A stretch of DNA of 64,000 nt from VRUE01 sp963805455 (lineage in GTDB: Bacteria > Actinomycetota > Thermoleophilia > Solirubrobacterales > 70-9), in contig CAWDUJ010000011.1 in assembly GCA_963805455.1 (NCBI GenBank), forward strand, positions 3,998 to 67,997, given 5' to 3'. The notes under the pieces were generated by a model. The model was given only the letters and a program-made list of their open reading frames with translations. It was not told the DNA's origin and did no database searches. The translations under genes were made by a program, and so were the position numbers. Below, one piece after another: positions 8,672-19,401 of this stretch. The first letter of the stretch is position 1; each line of letters begins with the position of its first letter.

Positions 8672-9382
8672 GCGCTCCTCGAGGAGCATCTCGGCGAGGC
8701 GGAGGTCGAACGGGGTCGTCACCTTGATGTTCTCGGGCTCGGAGGCGTGGATCAGGACCCTGCCGCCCGCCGCCTCGACCAGCATCGCCTCGTCGGTCGC
8801 CTCCGCGACCTCCTCAGGATCGGTGTCGAGCGCGCGCCGCAGCGCCTCGACCCGGAACACCTGGGGCGTCTGCACCGCCCAGAGTTCGCGCCGATCGATC
8901 GTGTCCTCGACGATCCGCGCTCCGTTGACCACCTCATGGGGGGACAACGGAGCGCGCGTCCCCTCCTCGGTGGCGCGCTTGATCGTGTCTGTCACCGGGG
9001 CGGCGGCGATCGCGCCGTCGGCGTCGCGATCCTCGACCAGGGTCTGGACCACGGCGTCGACCAGCGCCGCGGTCACCAGCGGCCGCGCCGCGTCGTGGAT
9101 CGCGACCAGATCGGTCTCGACCCGCTCCAGCGCGTTGGCGACCGATTCGGCGCGGGCCTCACCGCCGGCGACGACGAACAGGTCCTCGCCGGTGAACTCG
9201 TAGGTGTGCTCGGCGGCGCCCGCCGGCGCCGCGACCACGATCCCGTCGATCGAGCCGGCCCCGCGAAGGGCCTCGATCGACCACTCGACCATCGGCCGCC
9301 CGCCGACCTCGACGAAGGCCTTCGGGCCGCCGGCTCCCAGTCTCAGACCGGAGCCGGCGGCGGCGATGACCGCTGTTGCCGT
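8657..9382 (-). CDS. ispD: IspD, 2-C-methyl-D-erythritol 4-phosphate cytidylyltransferase
   Basis: Catalyses CTP + MEP to CDP-ME in the MEP isoprenoid pathway. Motifs seen are TAVIAAAGSGLRLG (nucleotide-binding loop; canonical AAGxGxRxG), GGKAF-like GGPKAFVEVGG, VAIHDAARPLV, PVTDTIK, QTPQVFR and PENIKVTTPFDL. No ATG, GTG or TTG occurs in frame between the end of carD and the conserved AVIAAAG. The first in-frame ATG upstream is at 9547, deep inside carD, and the first downstream would delete the active site. The boundary given here (an ACG codon at 9382) is only a position near the expected start. The gene follows carD, as in mycobacteria. Confidence 0.85.
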   Translation of the reverse strand, partial: TATAVIAAAGSGLRLGAGGPKAFVEVGGRPMVEWSIEALRGAGSIDGIVVAAPAGAAEHTYEFTGEDLFVVAGGEARAESVANALERVETDLVAIHDAARPLVTAALVDAVVQTLVEDRDADGAIAAAPVTDTIKRATEEGTRAPLSPHEVVNGARIVEDTIDRRELWAVQTPQVFRVEALRRALDTDPEEVAEATDEAMLVEAAGGRVLIHASEPENIKVTTPFDLRLAEMLLEERSAQQ

Positions 9383-9386
9383 GCCT

Positions 9387-9941
9387 TTAGGCGGTGGCGG
9401 CGAAGCGCCCCTCCAGAAGGCCGTCGAGGTACTCCTCGGCGCCCTCCTCGTCCTTGTCCAGCGCGTACATGAACTCCGACGCGAGGATCTTCTTGGCCCG
9501 CGTGTACATCTGCTTCTCGCCGGTCGAGAGGCCCTTTTCCATCTCACGGATCGCGAGGTTGCGGACGACCTCGGCCAGCTCGAACACGTCGCCGGTCTTG
9601 ATCTTCTCGCGGTTGTACTTGAAGCGCCGATTCCAGTTTTTCGGCATCTCCGAGACGTCGTCGGTGAGGACGTCGGTGACTTTTTTGATTTCTTCCTCGT
9701 CGATCACGCGACGCAGACCCGCCACGCCCGCGTTCTCGCAAGGCACCATCACGGTCAGTTCGTTGTGGAGGATCTTGATCGTCAGATATTCCCGTTCCTC
9801 CCCCATCAACTCACGGGTTTCTTTCTTCATCACGAGGCCAGCTCCGTGATGGGGATAGACGACCTTGTCCCCCTCCTCGAAGTCGCAGACGTAAACGACG
9901 TCGTCCTCGATGACCTCGACTGCATCCTCTAGCTCAGGAAT
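9387..9941 (-). CDS. carD: CarD/CdnL family RNA polymerase-binding transcription factor, probable ATT start
   Basis: 184 residues. The N-terminal RNAP-interaction (Tudor-like) domain is recognisable as DFEEGDKVVYPHHGAGLV, followed by EYLTIKILHNELTVMVPCEN. The helical DNA-binding domain contains PKNWNRRFKYNREKIKTGD, AEVVRNLA and LSTGEKQMYTRAKKIL. CarD stabilises the RNAP open promoter complex, especially at rRNA promoters. The Tudor domain extends well upstream of the first ATG in frame. The only well-placed initiation site is ATT at 9941 with AAAAGGAG exactly 6 nt upstream (9948-9955). No ATG/GTG/TTG lies in frame ahead of the domain. The gene sits 43 bp behind disA and 4 bp ahead of the ispD boundary. 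Confidence 0.85.
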   Translation of the reverse strand: MPELEDAVEVIEDDVVYVCDFEEGDKVVYPHHGAGLVMKKETRELMGEEREYLTIKILHNELTVMVPCENAGVAGLRRVIDEEEIKKVTDVLTDDVSEMPKNWNRRFKYNREKIKTGDVFELAEVVRNLAIREMEKGLSTGEKQMYTRAKKILASEFMYALDKDEEGAEEYLDGLLEGRFAATA

Positions 9942-9947
9942 CGCTCG

Positions 9948-9955
9948 CTCCTTTT
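9948..9955 (-). promoter_or_regulatory. Shine-Dalgarno (AAAAGGAG) positioning an ATT start for carD
   Basis: AAAAGGAG on the minus strand is followed by six nucleotides and then ATT at 9941-9939, in frame with carD. This spacing is optimal, and it decides the start call. Confidence 0.6.
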
Positions 9956-9984
9956 GTTCGATTTTCGACGGCCCTCTCGAACCG

Positions 9985-11097
9985 TCAACTCTGCAAGTAC
10001 CGGTCGACCAGATCGACCTCCTGGAGCCGCCGAAGCCCCTCGCGGATGTCCTTGACGCGAGTCGTGCCGACTCCGTCGACAGCCGCGAGCTCGGCGTCGG
10101 TGGCCGCGATCACGTCCTCGAGGCCGCCGAGCTCCTGGATGATCTTCTGGACGACAAGCTTTGGAATCCTCGGGATGCGACCGAGGACGCGGTAGCCGCG
10201 CGGGCCGACCGGGAAGTCGAGGGTGTTGAGCTTGCGGTCGTAGCCGAGCAGCTCGGCGAGGCGGCCGAAGTCGAGGACGTCCTCGTGCGGCAGCCGTGAG
10301 AGCGACTCCTGGACCGTTTCCAGGTTCTGCTCGGAGTCCTCGACCGAGTAGTCGCGGATCAGCGCCGTCTTTTCGGCGGCGACGCCGACCATCGACTCCT
10401 CCAGCTGCATCTCGATCAGGCGGCCCTCGGTGCCGAGCTCGACTATGTAGCGCTCGACCTCGACCGCCATCCGGGTCACGAGCTCGGCCCGCTGCAGGAC
10501 GGAGAGGGCGTCGTAGAGGACGGTGCCGCCTTCGAACTCGAGGACGCTGAGGCGGGTCGCGACCTGGTCGAGGCGCTCGCGATACTTCTCGAGCGTGGCC
10601 AGGCCCTGGTTGGCCTTGGCGAGTACCGCGGGGATGTCCTGGAGGATGTACTTGGTCCCCTCGACGTAGAGCGAGACGACGTCGCGCCGCTGAGAGATCG
10701 CGATCACCAGGGCGTCGGTCTGTTTCGAGACGCGCTCGGCAGTGCGGTGCCGGGTGCCGGTCTCGCTCGAGAGGATCGTCGGGTCCGGCATCAGCTGGAC
10801 GTTGGCCCAGACGATCTTGGTGGCCTCGCAGTTGAGGACGATCGCGCCGTCCATCTTTGCCACCTGGTAGAGCATCGCCGGCGTGTAGTCGATGTCGAGC
10901 TTGATCCCTCCGGAGAGCAGATGGGAGATATCGCTCGGCTCGGCGACGACGACGAGAGCACCGGTCCTGGCGTGGACGATATTGTCGATTCCCTCACGCA
11001 GCGCGCCGCCTGGCGCGACGATGTCGAGGGACCTCAGAAGCCTGGGGTCCTGACGTTCAGACAACTCTTGAAGCTCATCCCCAGGCAATGACGACAT
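9985..11097 (-). CDS. disA: DisA, DNA-integrity-scanning diadenylate cyclase
   Basis: 370 residues. Makes cyclic di-AMP from two ATP. The N-terminal DAC domain has the MDGAIVL motif and the GTRHRTAERV motif (DGA and RHR signatures). A helical spine is in the middle (EKYRERLDQVATRL). The C-terminal region carries helix-hairpin-helix DNA-binding elements (ELGGLEDVIAATDAELAAV, DGVGTTRVKDIREGL). DisA moves along DNA and reports lesions, and in actinobacteria it neighbours carD and ispD as here. Starts at GTG 11100 and ATG 11097 are adjacent; ATG is reported. No clear Shine-Dalgarno is present. Confidence 0.93.
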   Translation of the reverse strand: MSSLPGDELQELSERQDPRLLRSLDIVAPGGALREGIDNIVHARTGALVVVAEPSDISHLLSGGIKLDIDYTPAMLYQVAKMDGAIVLNCEATKIVWANVQLMPDPTILSSETGTRHRTAERVSKQTDALVIAISQRRDVVSLYVEGTKYILQDIPAVLAKANQGLATLEKYRERLDQVATRLSVLEFEGGTVLYDALSVLQRAELVTRMAVEVERYIVELGTEGRLIEMQLEESMVGVAAEKTALIRDYSVEDSEQNLETVQESLSRLPHEDVLDFGRLAELLGYDRKLNTLDFPVGPRGYRVLGRIPRIPKLVVQKIIQELGGLEDVIAATDAELAAVDGVGTTRVKDIREGLRRLQEVDLVDRYLQS

Positions 11098-11190
11098 CAC
11101 GGTCTAGGATGCCAAATTCCGCTCTGGAATGCGATCTGCCTAATCCCTAGTGGAAAGGTCGGAAAGGCAAATGTCAAGCCGATCCCTCAC

Positions 11191-11511
11191 TCAGAGGTGG
11201 AATCGGCGGTGATGACGGTGATGTTGGGCCTGATCTGGGGCCGGATCGCACGCTACGGAGGGGTCCGGGCCGGGCGGGTGGACGTCGCGGACGAAAGTCC
11301 AGGTGAGGACGGTGCCGATCGCGCAGAGCGCGACCGCGACCCTGGCCGAGCCGGCGACCGAGGCCGCGAACGAGTCGCCGTTGCCGTGCAGCGCGTTGAA
11401 GGCGGCGCTGGTCGCCGCCAGAGCGCCCGGAGAAGGGCGAGATCGCGATCATCGGCGCGGTGATCGGGAGAATCAGGACGCCGGCCTCGATCGCCGAGTG
11501 GCGCCGGAGAG
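11191..11511 (-). pseudogene. Relic of a DHA2-type MFS transporter C-terminus
   Basis: The minus strand encodes SAIEAGVLILPITAPMIAI, then SPFSGR. This is a typical transmembrane segment of EmrB/QacA-like 14-helix drug exporters. After a frame change near 11410-11440 it continues as GALAATSAAFNALHGNGDSF, then VAVALCAIGTVLTWTFVRD and a His-rich tail to a TGA at 11191. Only the last two or three helices remain, with one frameshift and no N-terminus. The relic begins directly at the 3' end of the aldo/keto reductase gene, within ~40 bp of its stop. I interpret this as a deletion scar; the ancestral gene would have been at least 1.2 kb. The gap 11101-11190 shows nothing else. Confidence 0.6.
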
Positions 11512-12624
11512 ATCGCGGTCGGGGTCGATCCCCCAGCGGACGCCGACCTCGACCAGGTCGGGGTCGAGGGCCCAGCGGTCGGGCCGCTCCTCGCCCTCGT
11601 GCGCGGGGCTCGCGCCCTTCAGCGCCATGCACCCGGTGTTGTCGCCGATCGCCCGGATCTCGGCGACGTCGGCCTCTGAGAGGCGCTGCTCGGGCAGCGC
11701 CGCGAGCTGGGCCCGCTTCTCCTCGATCGGGATCGCGGCCGGCCCGGTCTCCTGGATCAGGGTCGGGACGACGCACTCGACCGCCGGGTGGGCGAGATTC
11801 CACTGGCAGGCGAGCTGGATCGGCTTCAGCTCCTCGCGCTCGGCGATCGGGATCACCCTCTCGAGCTTCTTCAGGCCGGCCTCGATCCAGCCGTCGGGGC
11901 GGAACGCGCGGTGATCGCCCTCGGCCAGCTCCATCCCCACCTCGATATCCCCCCAGAACAGGCCGCCGTAGTCGACGACCCGGGTGATCACACGGACGTC
12001 GTGGCTGGCCGCGGCCTCGAGGCAGAGCTCGCCGGGCCAGGGCTCGAACGGGTTGAGGATGACCATCGCCCAATCGATCCGATCGCCGAAGCGCTCGAAG
12101 CAGGAGATCAGGTCGAGGGTGAACCCGTTGGCCGGGCCGGGGGCGACGCCTATCCGCGCGGTCAGGCCCGCCTCGCGCAGAGCCTCCATCCCGTCCCAGA
12201 CCACCTCGCTGGTGTAGCCGATCCGGTCCGGGTTGTGGAGGAGAAGAAGGTCGAACGAGGGGGCCCCGAGCCGCCCGAGGCTTTTCTCGGCGGCCATCTT
12301 CAGGTACTCGGCGTAGGCGTCGGGCCCGCGCAGCGCCGGGTCGGTGAAGCGCGGGAAGCCGCGAGGCCCGTCGCGCTCGCCCTCATAGAAGTCATGGCCG
12401 ACGGCGCCGACCAGCGAGTAGCCCTCGCGCGGGACCCCGGTCAGCGCCCGGCCGAGCACCTCGTCGGCCTCGCCCTGACCGTAGGCGTCGGCGGTGAGGA
12501 CGGTGTCGATCCCGTCGCCCGGGCGCAGCAGCTTCTCGAGGCGCTCCTCGTCGACAGTTTCGCCGAAGCGGAGAAACCTGCCGCCGCTCCAGGTCCCGAT
12601 CGCACTGCGGCCCGGCTCGCTCAT
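11473..12624 (-). CDS. Aldo/keto reductase
   Basis: 383 residues with an AKR (TIM-barrel, NADPH-dependent oxidoreductase) pattern. FLRFGET leads into GIDTVLTADAYGQGEADEVLG, which places the catalytic Asp/Tyr segment; then FDLLLLHNPD, GLTARIGVAPG, LEAAASHDVRVITRVV, QLACQWNLAHPAVECVVP and PEQRLSEADVAEIRAIGDNTG. Such enzymes reduce aldehydes or sugars; the substrate is unknown. The start is ATG at 12624, 8 nt behind a TACGGT box. The last ~20 residues (after VRWGIDPDRD) are not AKR-like and run into the MFS relic, so the C-terminus may have been rewritten by a deletion. Confidence 0.82.
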   Translation of the reverse strand: MSEPGRSAIGTWSGGRFLRFGETVDEERLEKLLRPGDGIDTVLTADAYGQGEADEVLGRALTGVPREGYSLVGAVGHDFYEGERDGPRGFPRFTDPALRGPDAYAEYLKMAAEKSLGRLGAPSFDLLLLHNPDRIGYTSEVVWDGMEALREAGLTARIGVAPGPANGFTLDLISCFERFGDRIDWAMVILNPFEPWPGELCLEAAASHDVRVITRVVDYGGLFWGDIEVGMELAEGDHRAFRPDGWIEAGLKKLERVIPIAEREELKPIQLACQWNLAHPAVECVVPTLIQETGPAAIPIEEKRAQLAALPEQRLSEADVAEIRAIGDNTGCMALKGASPAHEGEERPDRWALDPDLVEVGVRWGIDPDRDLSGATRRSRPAS

Positions 12625-12632
12625 GGTTGCGA

Positions 12633-12638
12633 ACCGTA
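12633..12638 (-). promoter_or_regulatory. Putative -10 element (TACGGT) of aldo/keto reductase gene
   Basis: TACGGT lies 8 nt before the ATG at 12624, with no Shine-Dalgarno between. Confidence 0.4.
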
Positions 12639-12695
12639 GCGGTCGGCCCGCTTCGGACTTCGGTCGAAGAATTGGGCGCATCTGCGAAGTGCGGC

Positions 12696-12701
12696 TACGA
12701 T
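12696..12701 (+). promoter_or_regulatory. Putative -10 element (TACGAT) of delta-60/RTX gene
   Basis: TACGAT lies 11 nt before the ATG at 12713. The same hexamer precedes the propeller gene at 2891. Confidence 0.35.
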
Positions 12702-12712
12702 GACCGAGGACC

Positions 12713-14391
12713 ATGGGGGGCCGATCGGGAAAGTCCCACGTTTTTCCTGCACGAGCGGCGATTCTGCTCGCCGCGGTCGCGCTGTTGACCGTGGTTCTTT
12801 CGCCCACCGCGAAGGCCGCCGAAGGCCTGCTCGACCCGACCTTCGGCAGCGGCGGCTTCACGATCCTCAACGAACCGGAATCCCCCCAGGAGGGTCTGGC
12901 CGACGTCGTCGTCCTCCCCGACGGCAAGATCCTCGCGGGCGGGATGAGAGGGAGCTCCGAAGGCTTCCTGCTCGCCCGCTACAACGCCGACGGCACTCCC
13001 GACCTCAGCTTCGGGCCCAACGGGATCAGGGTCCTTCCCGACACCAACACCGCCGGGGCCCCACGCAGGATCAACGACATCGCGCTGCTGGGAGATGGCC
13101 GGGTCATCGCCGCCGGGCTCGGGCGCGGCCCCGAGCCGGAACTGTTCGACGCCTTCGCGGTCGGCCGCTATCTGCCGAGCGGCCTGATCGACCCTGAATT
13201 CGGCCACGCCGGGCTGAGGGTCCTGGAACCCGACGGGCCGGGAGAAGCCCAGGGCATGGACCTGGCACCGGACGGGAAGATCGTCGTCTCCGGATACAGG
13301 GTCGAGCCGACGCTGCGTTACGAACCGGCGGTGCTCCGCCTCACCGCCGGAGGGACCGCCGACTCGACCTTCGGGCCCGCCGCTCCGGTCGGATTCGCCC
13401 TCTTCAAAGTCCCCGGCAGCGAAGAAAGCCAAGCCCATGCGGTCAGGGCGCTGGCCGATGGCTCGGCGATCGCCGGGGGTATCTCCGAGGTCGGGGCGTG
13501 GCTGGCCAAGCTCGACAACAAAGGCCAACTGGTCGGCGGTTTCGGCAACGCCGGCTTCGCGGTCGAGGACCTCGGGGAGGAAGCGGACCCCTCCGGGGAG
13601 ATCAACGACATCGCGATCCAGGGCGACGGCCGGATCGTCGTCACCGGCTCCTCCTTCCCGGCGACCGATACCAAGTCGCAGCTGATCGTCGCCCGGTTCA
13701 CCGCGGGGGGCGACCTCGACCCGAGCTTCGGAACCGGCGGTGTCTTCACCCTCGACGCCACCGCCGGCTACGACGAAGGCGACGCGCTCTCGGTCCTCGC
13801 CGATGGCAAGGTCCTGGTCGCCGGGTTCCAGGGCTCATCAAACACCTGGCTCCTGCGGCTGACCTCGGGCGGCCAGCTCGACCCGACCTTCGGCAGCGGC
13901 GGGCAGACGGTCGCAAGTGCTTCCACCGAGGCCGATGTCGCCGAGGGCCTGGCGGTGCAGCCCGATGGGCGGCCGGTGATCGCCGGGGCCGCCGAGAACC
14001 CGGGAAGCGGCCTTGCCGAACTCCTCGTCGGAAGGTTCACCGGGCCCGAACCGGTCAAGGTCAGCGCGATCCCGACCAGGGAGCGCTGCAACGGAAGGAC
14101 GGCCTCGATCGTCGGCACCGCCGGCGCCGACAGGCTCAAGGGCACCGCCAAGGCCGACGTGATCGCCGGCCTAGGCGGCGCCGACCGGATCAGGGGCCTG
14201 GCCGGCAACGACGTCATCTGCGGCGGGCCGGGCAGGGACACGATCAACGGCGGCCCGGGCAGGGACACCCTGCTCGGCGAAGCGGGCAGGGACAGGCTGC
14301 TCGGCGGCCCGGGGAAAAAGGACCTCTGCAATGGCGGCCCGGGCAGGGACGTCAAGAAAGCGGACGGCTGCGAGCGGAGGCGGAAGCTGCC

Positions 14392-14395
<4 letters not shown>
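12713..14395 (+). CDS. Secreted delta-60 repeat protein with C-terminal RTX calcium-binding repeats
   Basis: 560 residues. A signal peptide (to about SPTAKAA, residue 35) is followed by seven or so delta-60 repeats of the type LLDPTFGSGGFTIL / VVLPDGKILAGG / FLLARYNADGTPDLSFG, which build a beta-propeller. From about residue 465 there are hemolysin-type nonapeptide repeats such as GTAGADRLKGTAKADVIAGL, GGPGRDTINGGPGRDTLLG and GGPGRDVKKADGC, expected to fold as a Ca2+-binding beta-roll. A cysteine is embedded in some repeats (NDVICGG, KDLCNGG), a variant common in actinobacterial secreted proteins. Role: extracellular or surface, ligand unknown. The stop shares a CTAG with clpC. Confidence 0.85.
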
Positions 14396-17007
<2,612 letters not shown>

Positions 17008-17071
17008 TTGGCCTCTATCTCGCTACTGGTTGATAAAACGCTTTTTTGTGGCCGAAGTATCGGGGCGTCTG

Positions 17072-17087
17072 TCTCCGATATCGGAGA
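17072..17087. promoter_or_regulatory. Perfect 16-bp palindrome upstream of clpC
   Basis: TCTCCGATATCGGAGA is self-complementary with no spacer, centred 72 bp upstream of the clpC start. It is a candidate operator. Between it and the lysS stop, 17150-17160 reads CGC-N5-GCG, partly resembling the ClgR consensus known from corynebacteria. Confidence 0.4.
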
Positions 17088-17187
17088 AGTTCCTTCGTGC
17101 CCTTTAAACGATACCGAGGGCGCTCCCCTGGCTTCGGGGGTCCGAAGTTCGCTGGTAGCGGGTTTTTGAACGCCGAAAGGTGCCGAT

Positions 17188-18750
17188 TCAGGCGCGCATG
17201 GCGGGAAAAAGCACCACTTCGCGGAGGCTTTTGGCTCCGGTAAGAATCATTGCAAGCCGGTCAACCCCGAGGCCGACCCCCCCGGTGGGGGGCATTCCCT
17301 GCTCGAGCGCCTCGATGAATCCCTCGTCGAAAGGCTGCGCCTCCTCGTCTCCGCGCTCGAGCTCGACGGCCTGCTGTTCGAAGCGCCGGCGCTGCTCGTC
17401 GGGGTCGTTGAGCTCGCTGAATGAGTTGGCGATCTCCATCCCGCCGATGAAGGCCTCCCAGCGCTCGACCAGGCCGGGCTCGCTGCGGTGGGCCTTGGCG
17501 AACGGCGAAAGCTCGACCGGGTAGTCGAGGACGAAGGTCGGCTGGATCAGCTCCGGCTCGACCGATTTCGAGAGCAGCCCGTCGACCAGCTTGCCCCAGC
17601 CCTCGGTCGGGTCGGGCTCGGCCCCCATCGCCGCCGCCAGCTCCTCGCGGCCGGGATGCTCGGCGATGTCGATCCCGGCGCGCTCTTTGATCGCCTCGCG
17701 CAGGGTGATTCGCCTCCAGGGCGGGCTGAGGTCGATGGTCACCCCGTCGCGCTCGACCTCGAGGCTGCCGAGCACCCGCTCGGCGACCTCGGCGACCAGG
17801 TGCTCGAGATCGTGGGCGGTCTTCTCGTAATCGGCGTAGGCCTCGTACCACTCGAGCATCGTGAACTCGGGGTTGTGCTTGTGCGAGACACCCTCGTTTC
17901 GGAAGTCCTTGCCGAGCTCGTAGACGCGGTCGATCCCCCCCACCACCAGGCGCTTGAGGTAGAGCTCGGTCGCGATCCGCAGGTAGAGGTCGCGGTCGAG
18001 GGCGTTGTGGTGGGTGACGAAGGGCCGGGCGAGGGCGCCGCCGTAGAGCGGCTGCAGGACCGGCGTCTCGGCCTCGACGAAGCCGTGCTCGTTGAGCCAG
18101 TGACGGATCTCGGTGATGGTCTTCGCCCGCTGCGCGAAGATCCGGCGGCTGTCCTCGTTGGCGAGCAGGTCGAGCTCACGCCGGCGGTAGCGGGTCTCGA
18201 CGTCCTCGAGGCCGTGGAACTTGTCCGGCGGCGGTCGCAGGCTCTTGGCCAGCAGCCGCCAGTGGTCGATCGCCAACGTCAGCTCGCCGCCGCTGCGGGT
18301 CGAGAGCGCCGTCCCCTCGACCCCGATCAGGTCGCCGAGGTCGAGGTCGACCAGGAGCCGGAACGGCTCCTCGCCGAGCACGTCTTCGCGGGCATGCAGC
18401 TGGATCTGGCCACCGCCGTCGCGGAGGTCGAGGAAGCAGGCCTTGCCGTGGCCGCGGCGGGCGACGATGCGCCCGGCGACCCGGTGGCGGGACTGGGTCT
18501 CGAGCCCGGGAGCCAGCCCCAGGTGGGCGGCCCGCACGTCGGAGATCTCCTCGCGTTCGCCGAAGCCGTGCGGAAACGGCTCGACGCCGGCCTCCCTCAA
18601 CATATCCAGCTTTGCTCGCCGGTCGGCGAGCACGCTGGTTCCACCCACCTCCTCGGCTTCCGCTCCCTCGCGAGAGTCAGATTGCGACGCTCGGTCGCTC
18701 CCGCGGTCGGAGGTGGGCGGGTGGTCTTTGTCCTGCTCAGGCTCGGTCAT
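17188..18750 (-). CDS. lysS: LysS, class II lysyl-tRNA synthetase
   Basis: 520 residues. The OB-fold anticodon domain (VAGRIVARRGHGKACFLDLR) is followed by the class II catalytic core. Motif 2 is DFRNEGVSHKHNPEFTMLEW and motif 3 is GVGLGVDRLAMILTG; the ETPVLQPLYGGALARPF segment also fits LysRS. It charges tRNA-Lys. The first ~37 residues (SDRGSDRASQSDSREGAEAE) are a low-complexity extension not seen in typical LysRS, and they are encoded by a copy of a dispersed repeat (18657-18714). ATG at 18750 is 9 nt behind a TAGGCT box lying in the 22-bp gap after greA. An internal start downstream of the extension cannot be excluded. Confidence 0.95.
   Translation of the reverse strand: MTEPEQDKDHPPTSDRGSDRASQSDSREGAEAEEVGGTSVLADRRAKLDMLREAGVEPFPHGFGEREEISDVRAAHLGLAPGLETQSRHRVAGRIVARRGHGKACFLDLRDGGGQIQLHAREDVLGEEPFRLLVDLDLGDLIGVEGTALSTRSGGELTLAIDHWRLLAKSLRPPPDKFHGLEDVETRYRRRELDLLANEDSRRIFAQRAKTITEIRHWLNEHGFVEAETPVLQPLYGGALARPFVTHHNALDRDLYLRIATELYLKRLVVGGIDRVYELGKDFRNEGVSHKHNPEFTMLEWYEAYADYEKTAHDLEHLVAEVAERVLGSLEVERDGVTIDLSPPWRRITLREAIKERAGIDIAEHPGREELAAAMGAEPDPTEGWGKLVDGLLSKSVEPELIQPTFVLDYPVELSPFAKAHRSEPGLVERWEAFIGGMEIANSFSELNDPDEQRRRFEQQAVELERGDEEAQPFDEGFIEALEQGMPPTGGVGLGVDRLAMILTGAKSLREVVLFPAMRA
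18657..18714 (-). repeat. Dispersed repeat, copy C (inside lysS 5' end)
   Basis: Reads GGGAGCGACCGAGCGTCGCA, then ATCTGACTCTC on the minus strand. It matches copy B upstream of the cyclase gene, which shares AATCTGACTCTC and the flanking GAGyGAnCnAGC. This copy has been absorbed into the lysS reading frame. Confidence 0.45.
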
Positions 18751-18759
18751 GAAGAGCCG

Positions 18760-18765
18760 AGCCTA
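18760..18765 (-). promoter_or_regulatory. Putative -10 element (TAGGCT) of lysS
   Basis: TAGGCT lies 9 nt before the ATG at 18750, inside the short greA-lysS gap. Confidence 0.3.
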
Positions 18766-18772
18766 TCCGGGC

Positions 18773-19252
18773 TCAGGCGCTCTCGATTTTCGTGATTTTG
18801 AGTTTTTTCTTCGGGCCGCGCGGGACTTCGACCGAGACGACGTCGTTGCGCCTGCGGCCGATCAGGGCTTTGCCGATCGGCGACTCGTTCGAGAGCTTGT
18901 GCTCGAGCGGGTCGGCCTCGGTCGAGCCGACGATCTGGAACTTCTGCGAGTCGCCGGATTTCTGGTCTTTGACGTGGACGACCGAGCCGACGGTCACCTC
19001 GTCGGTGCCGACGTCCTTTTTGTCGATGACCGTGGCGCGGCGCAGGCGCTCTTCGAGCCGGGCGATCCGCCCCTCGAGCAGAGCCTGTTCGTTCTTGGCG
19101 TCGTCGTACTCGGCGTTCTCGGCGATGTCGCCGAACTCGCGCGCTTCCTTGATCCGCAACGCGACCTCGCGCCGTTTCTCGGTCGAGAGGTCCTCGATTT
19201 CTTCTTTGAGCTTCTCGAGCCCTTCGGGGGTGATGACTGCCTGCCGAGTCAC
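18773..19252 (-). CDS. greA: GreA, transcription elongation factor
   Basis: 159 residues, the standard GreA length. The N-terminal antiparallel coiled coil has the conserved acidic tip REFGDIAENAEYDDAKNEQ. The C-terminal FKBP-like domain includes VTVGSVVHVKDQ and NESPIGKALIGRRRNDVVSV. GreA stimulates RNA cleavage by backtracked RNA polymerase. GTG at 19252 is preferred: GAGG lies 6 nt upstream and the resulting N-terminus (VTRQAVITPEGLEKL) matches the family. A TTG at 19303 would add 17 unusual residues. lysS starts 22 bp after its stop. The 149-bp stretch 19253-19401 shows no gene. Confidence 0.94.
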   Translation of the reverse strand: MTRQAVITPEGLEKLKEEIEDLSTEKRREVALRIKEAREFGDIAENAEYDDAKNEQALLEGRIARLEERLRRATVIDKKDVGTDEVTVGSVVHVKDQKSGDSQKFQIVGSTEADPLEHKLSNESPIGKALIGRRRNDVVSVEVPRGPKKKLKITKIESA

Positions 19253-19401
19253 TTCCGACCTCGCTTTGGTGGTAACTGGTGGAAATTCGGGTCCATGACC
19301 CAAAAACGCCCTGGTACGACGAGAATCGCCGACGCACCTGGGCCAGAAGCCGCGGGATTATAGCGAGGGGGTTTCGCCGCCTCTGGCGGCGCCCCTGCGA
19401 C

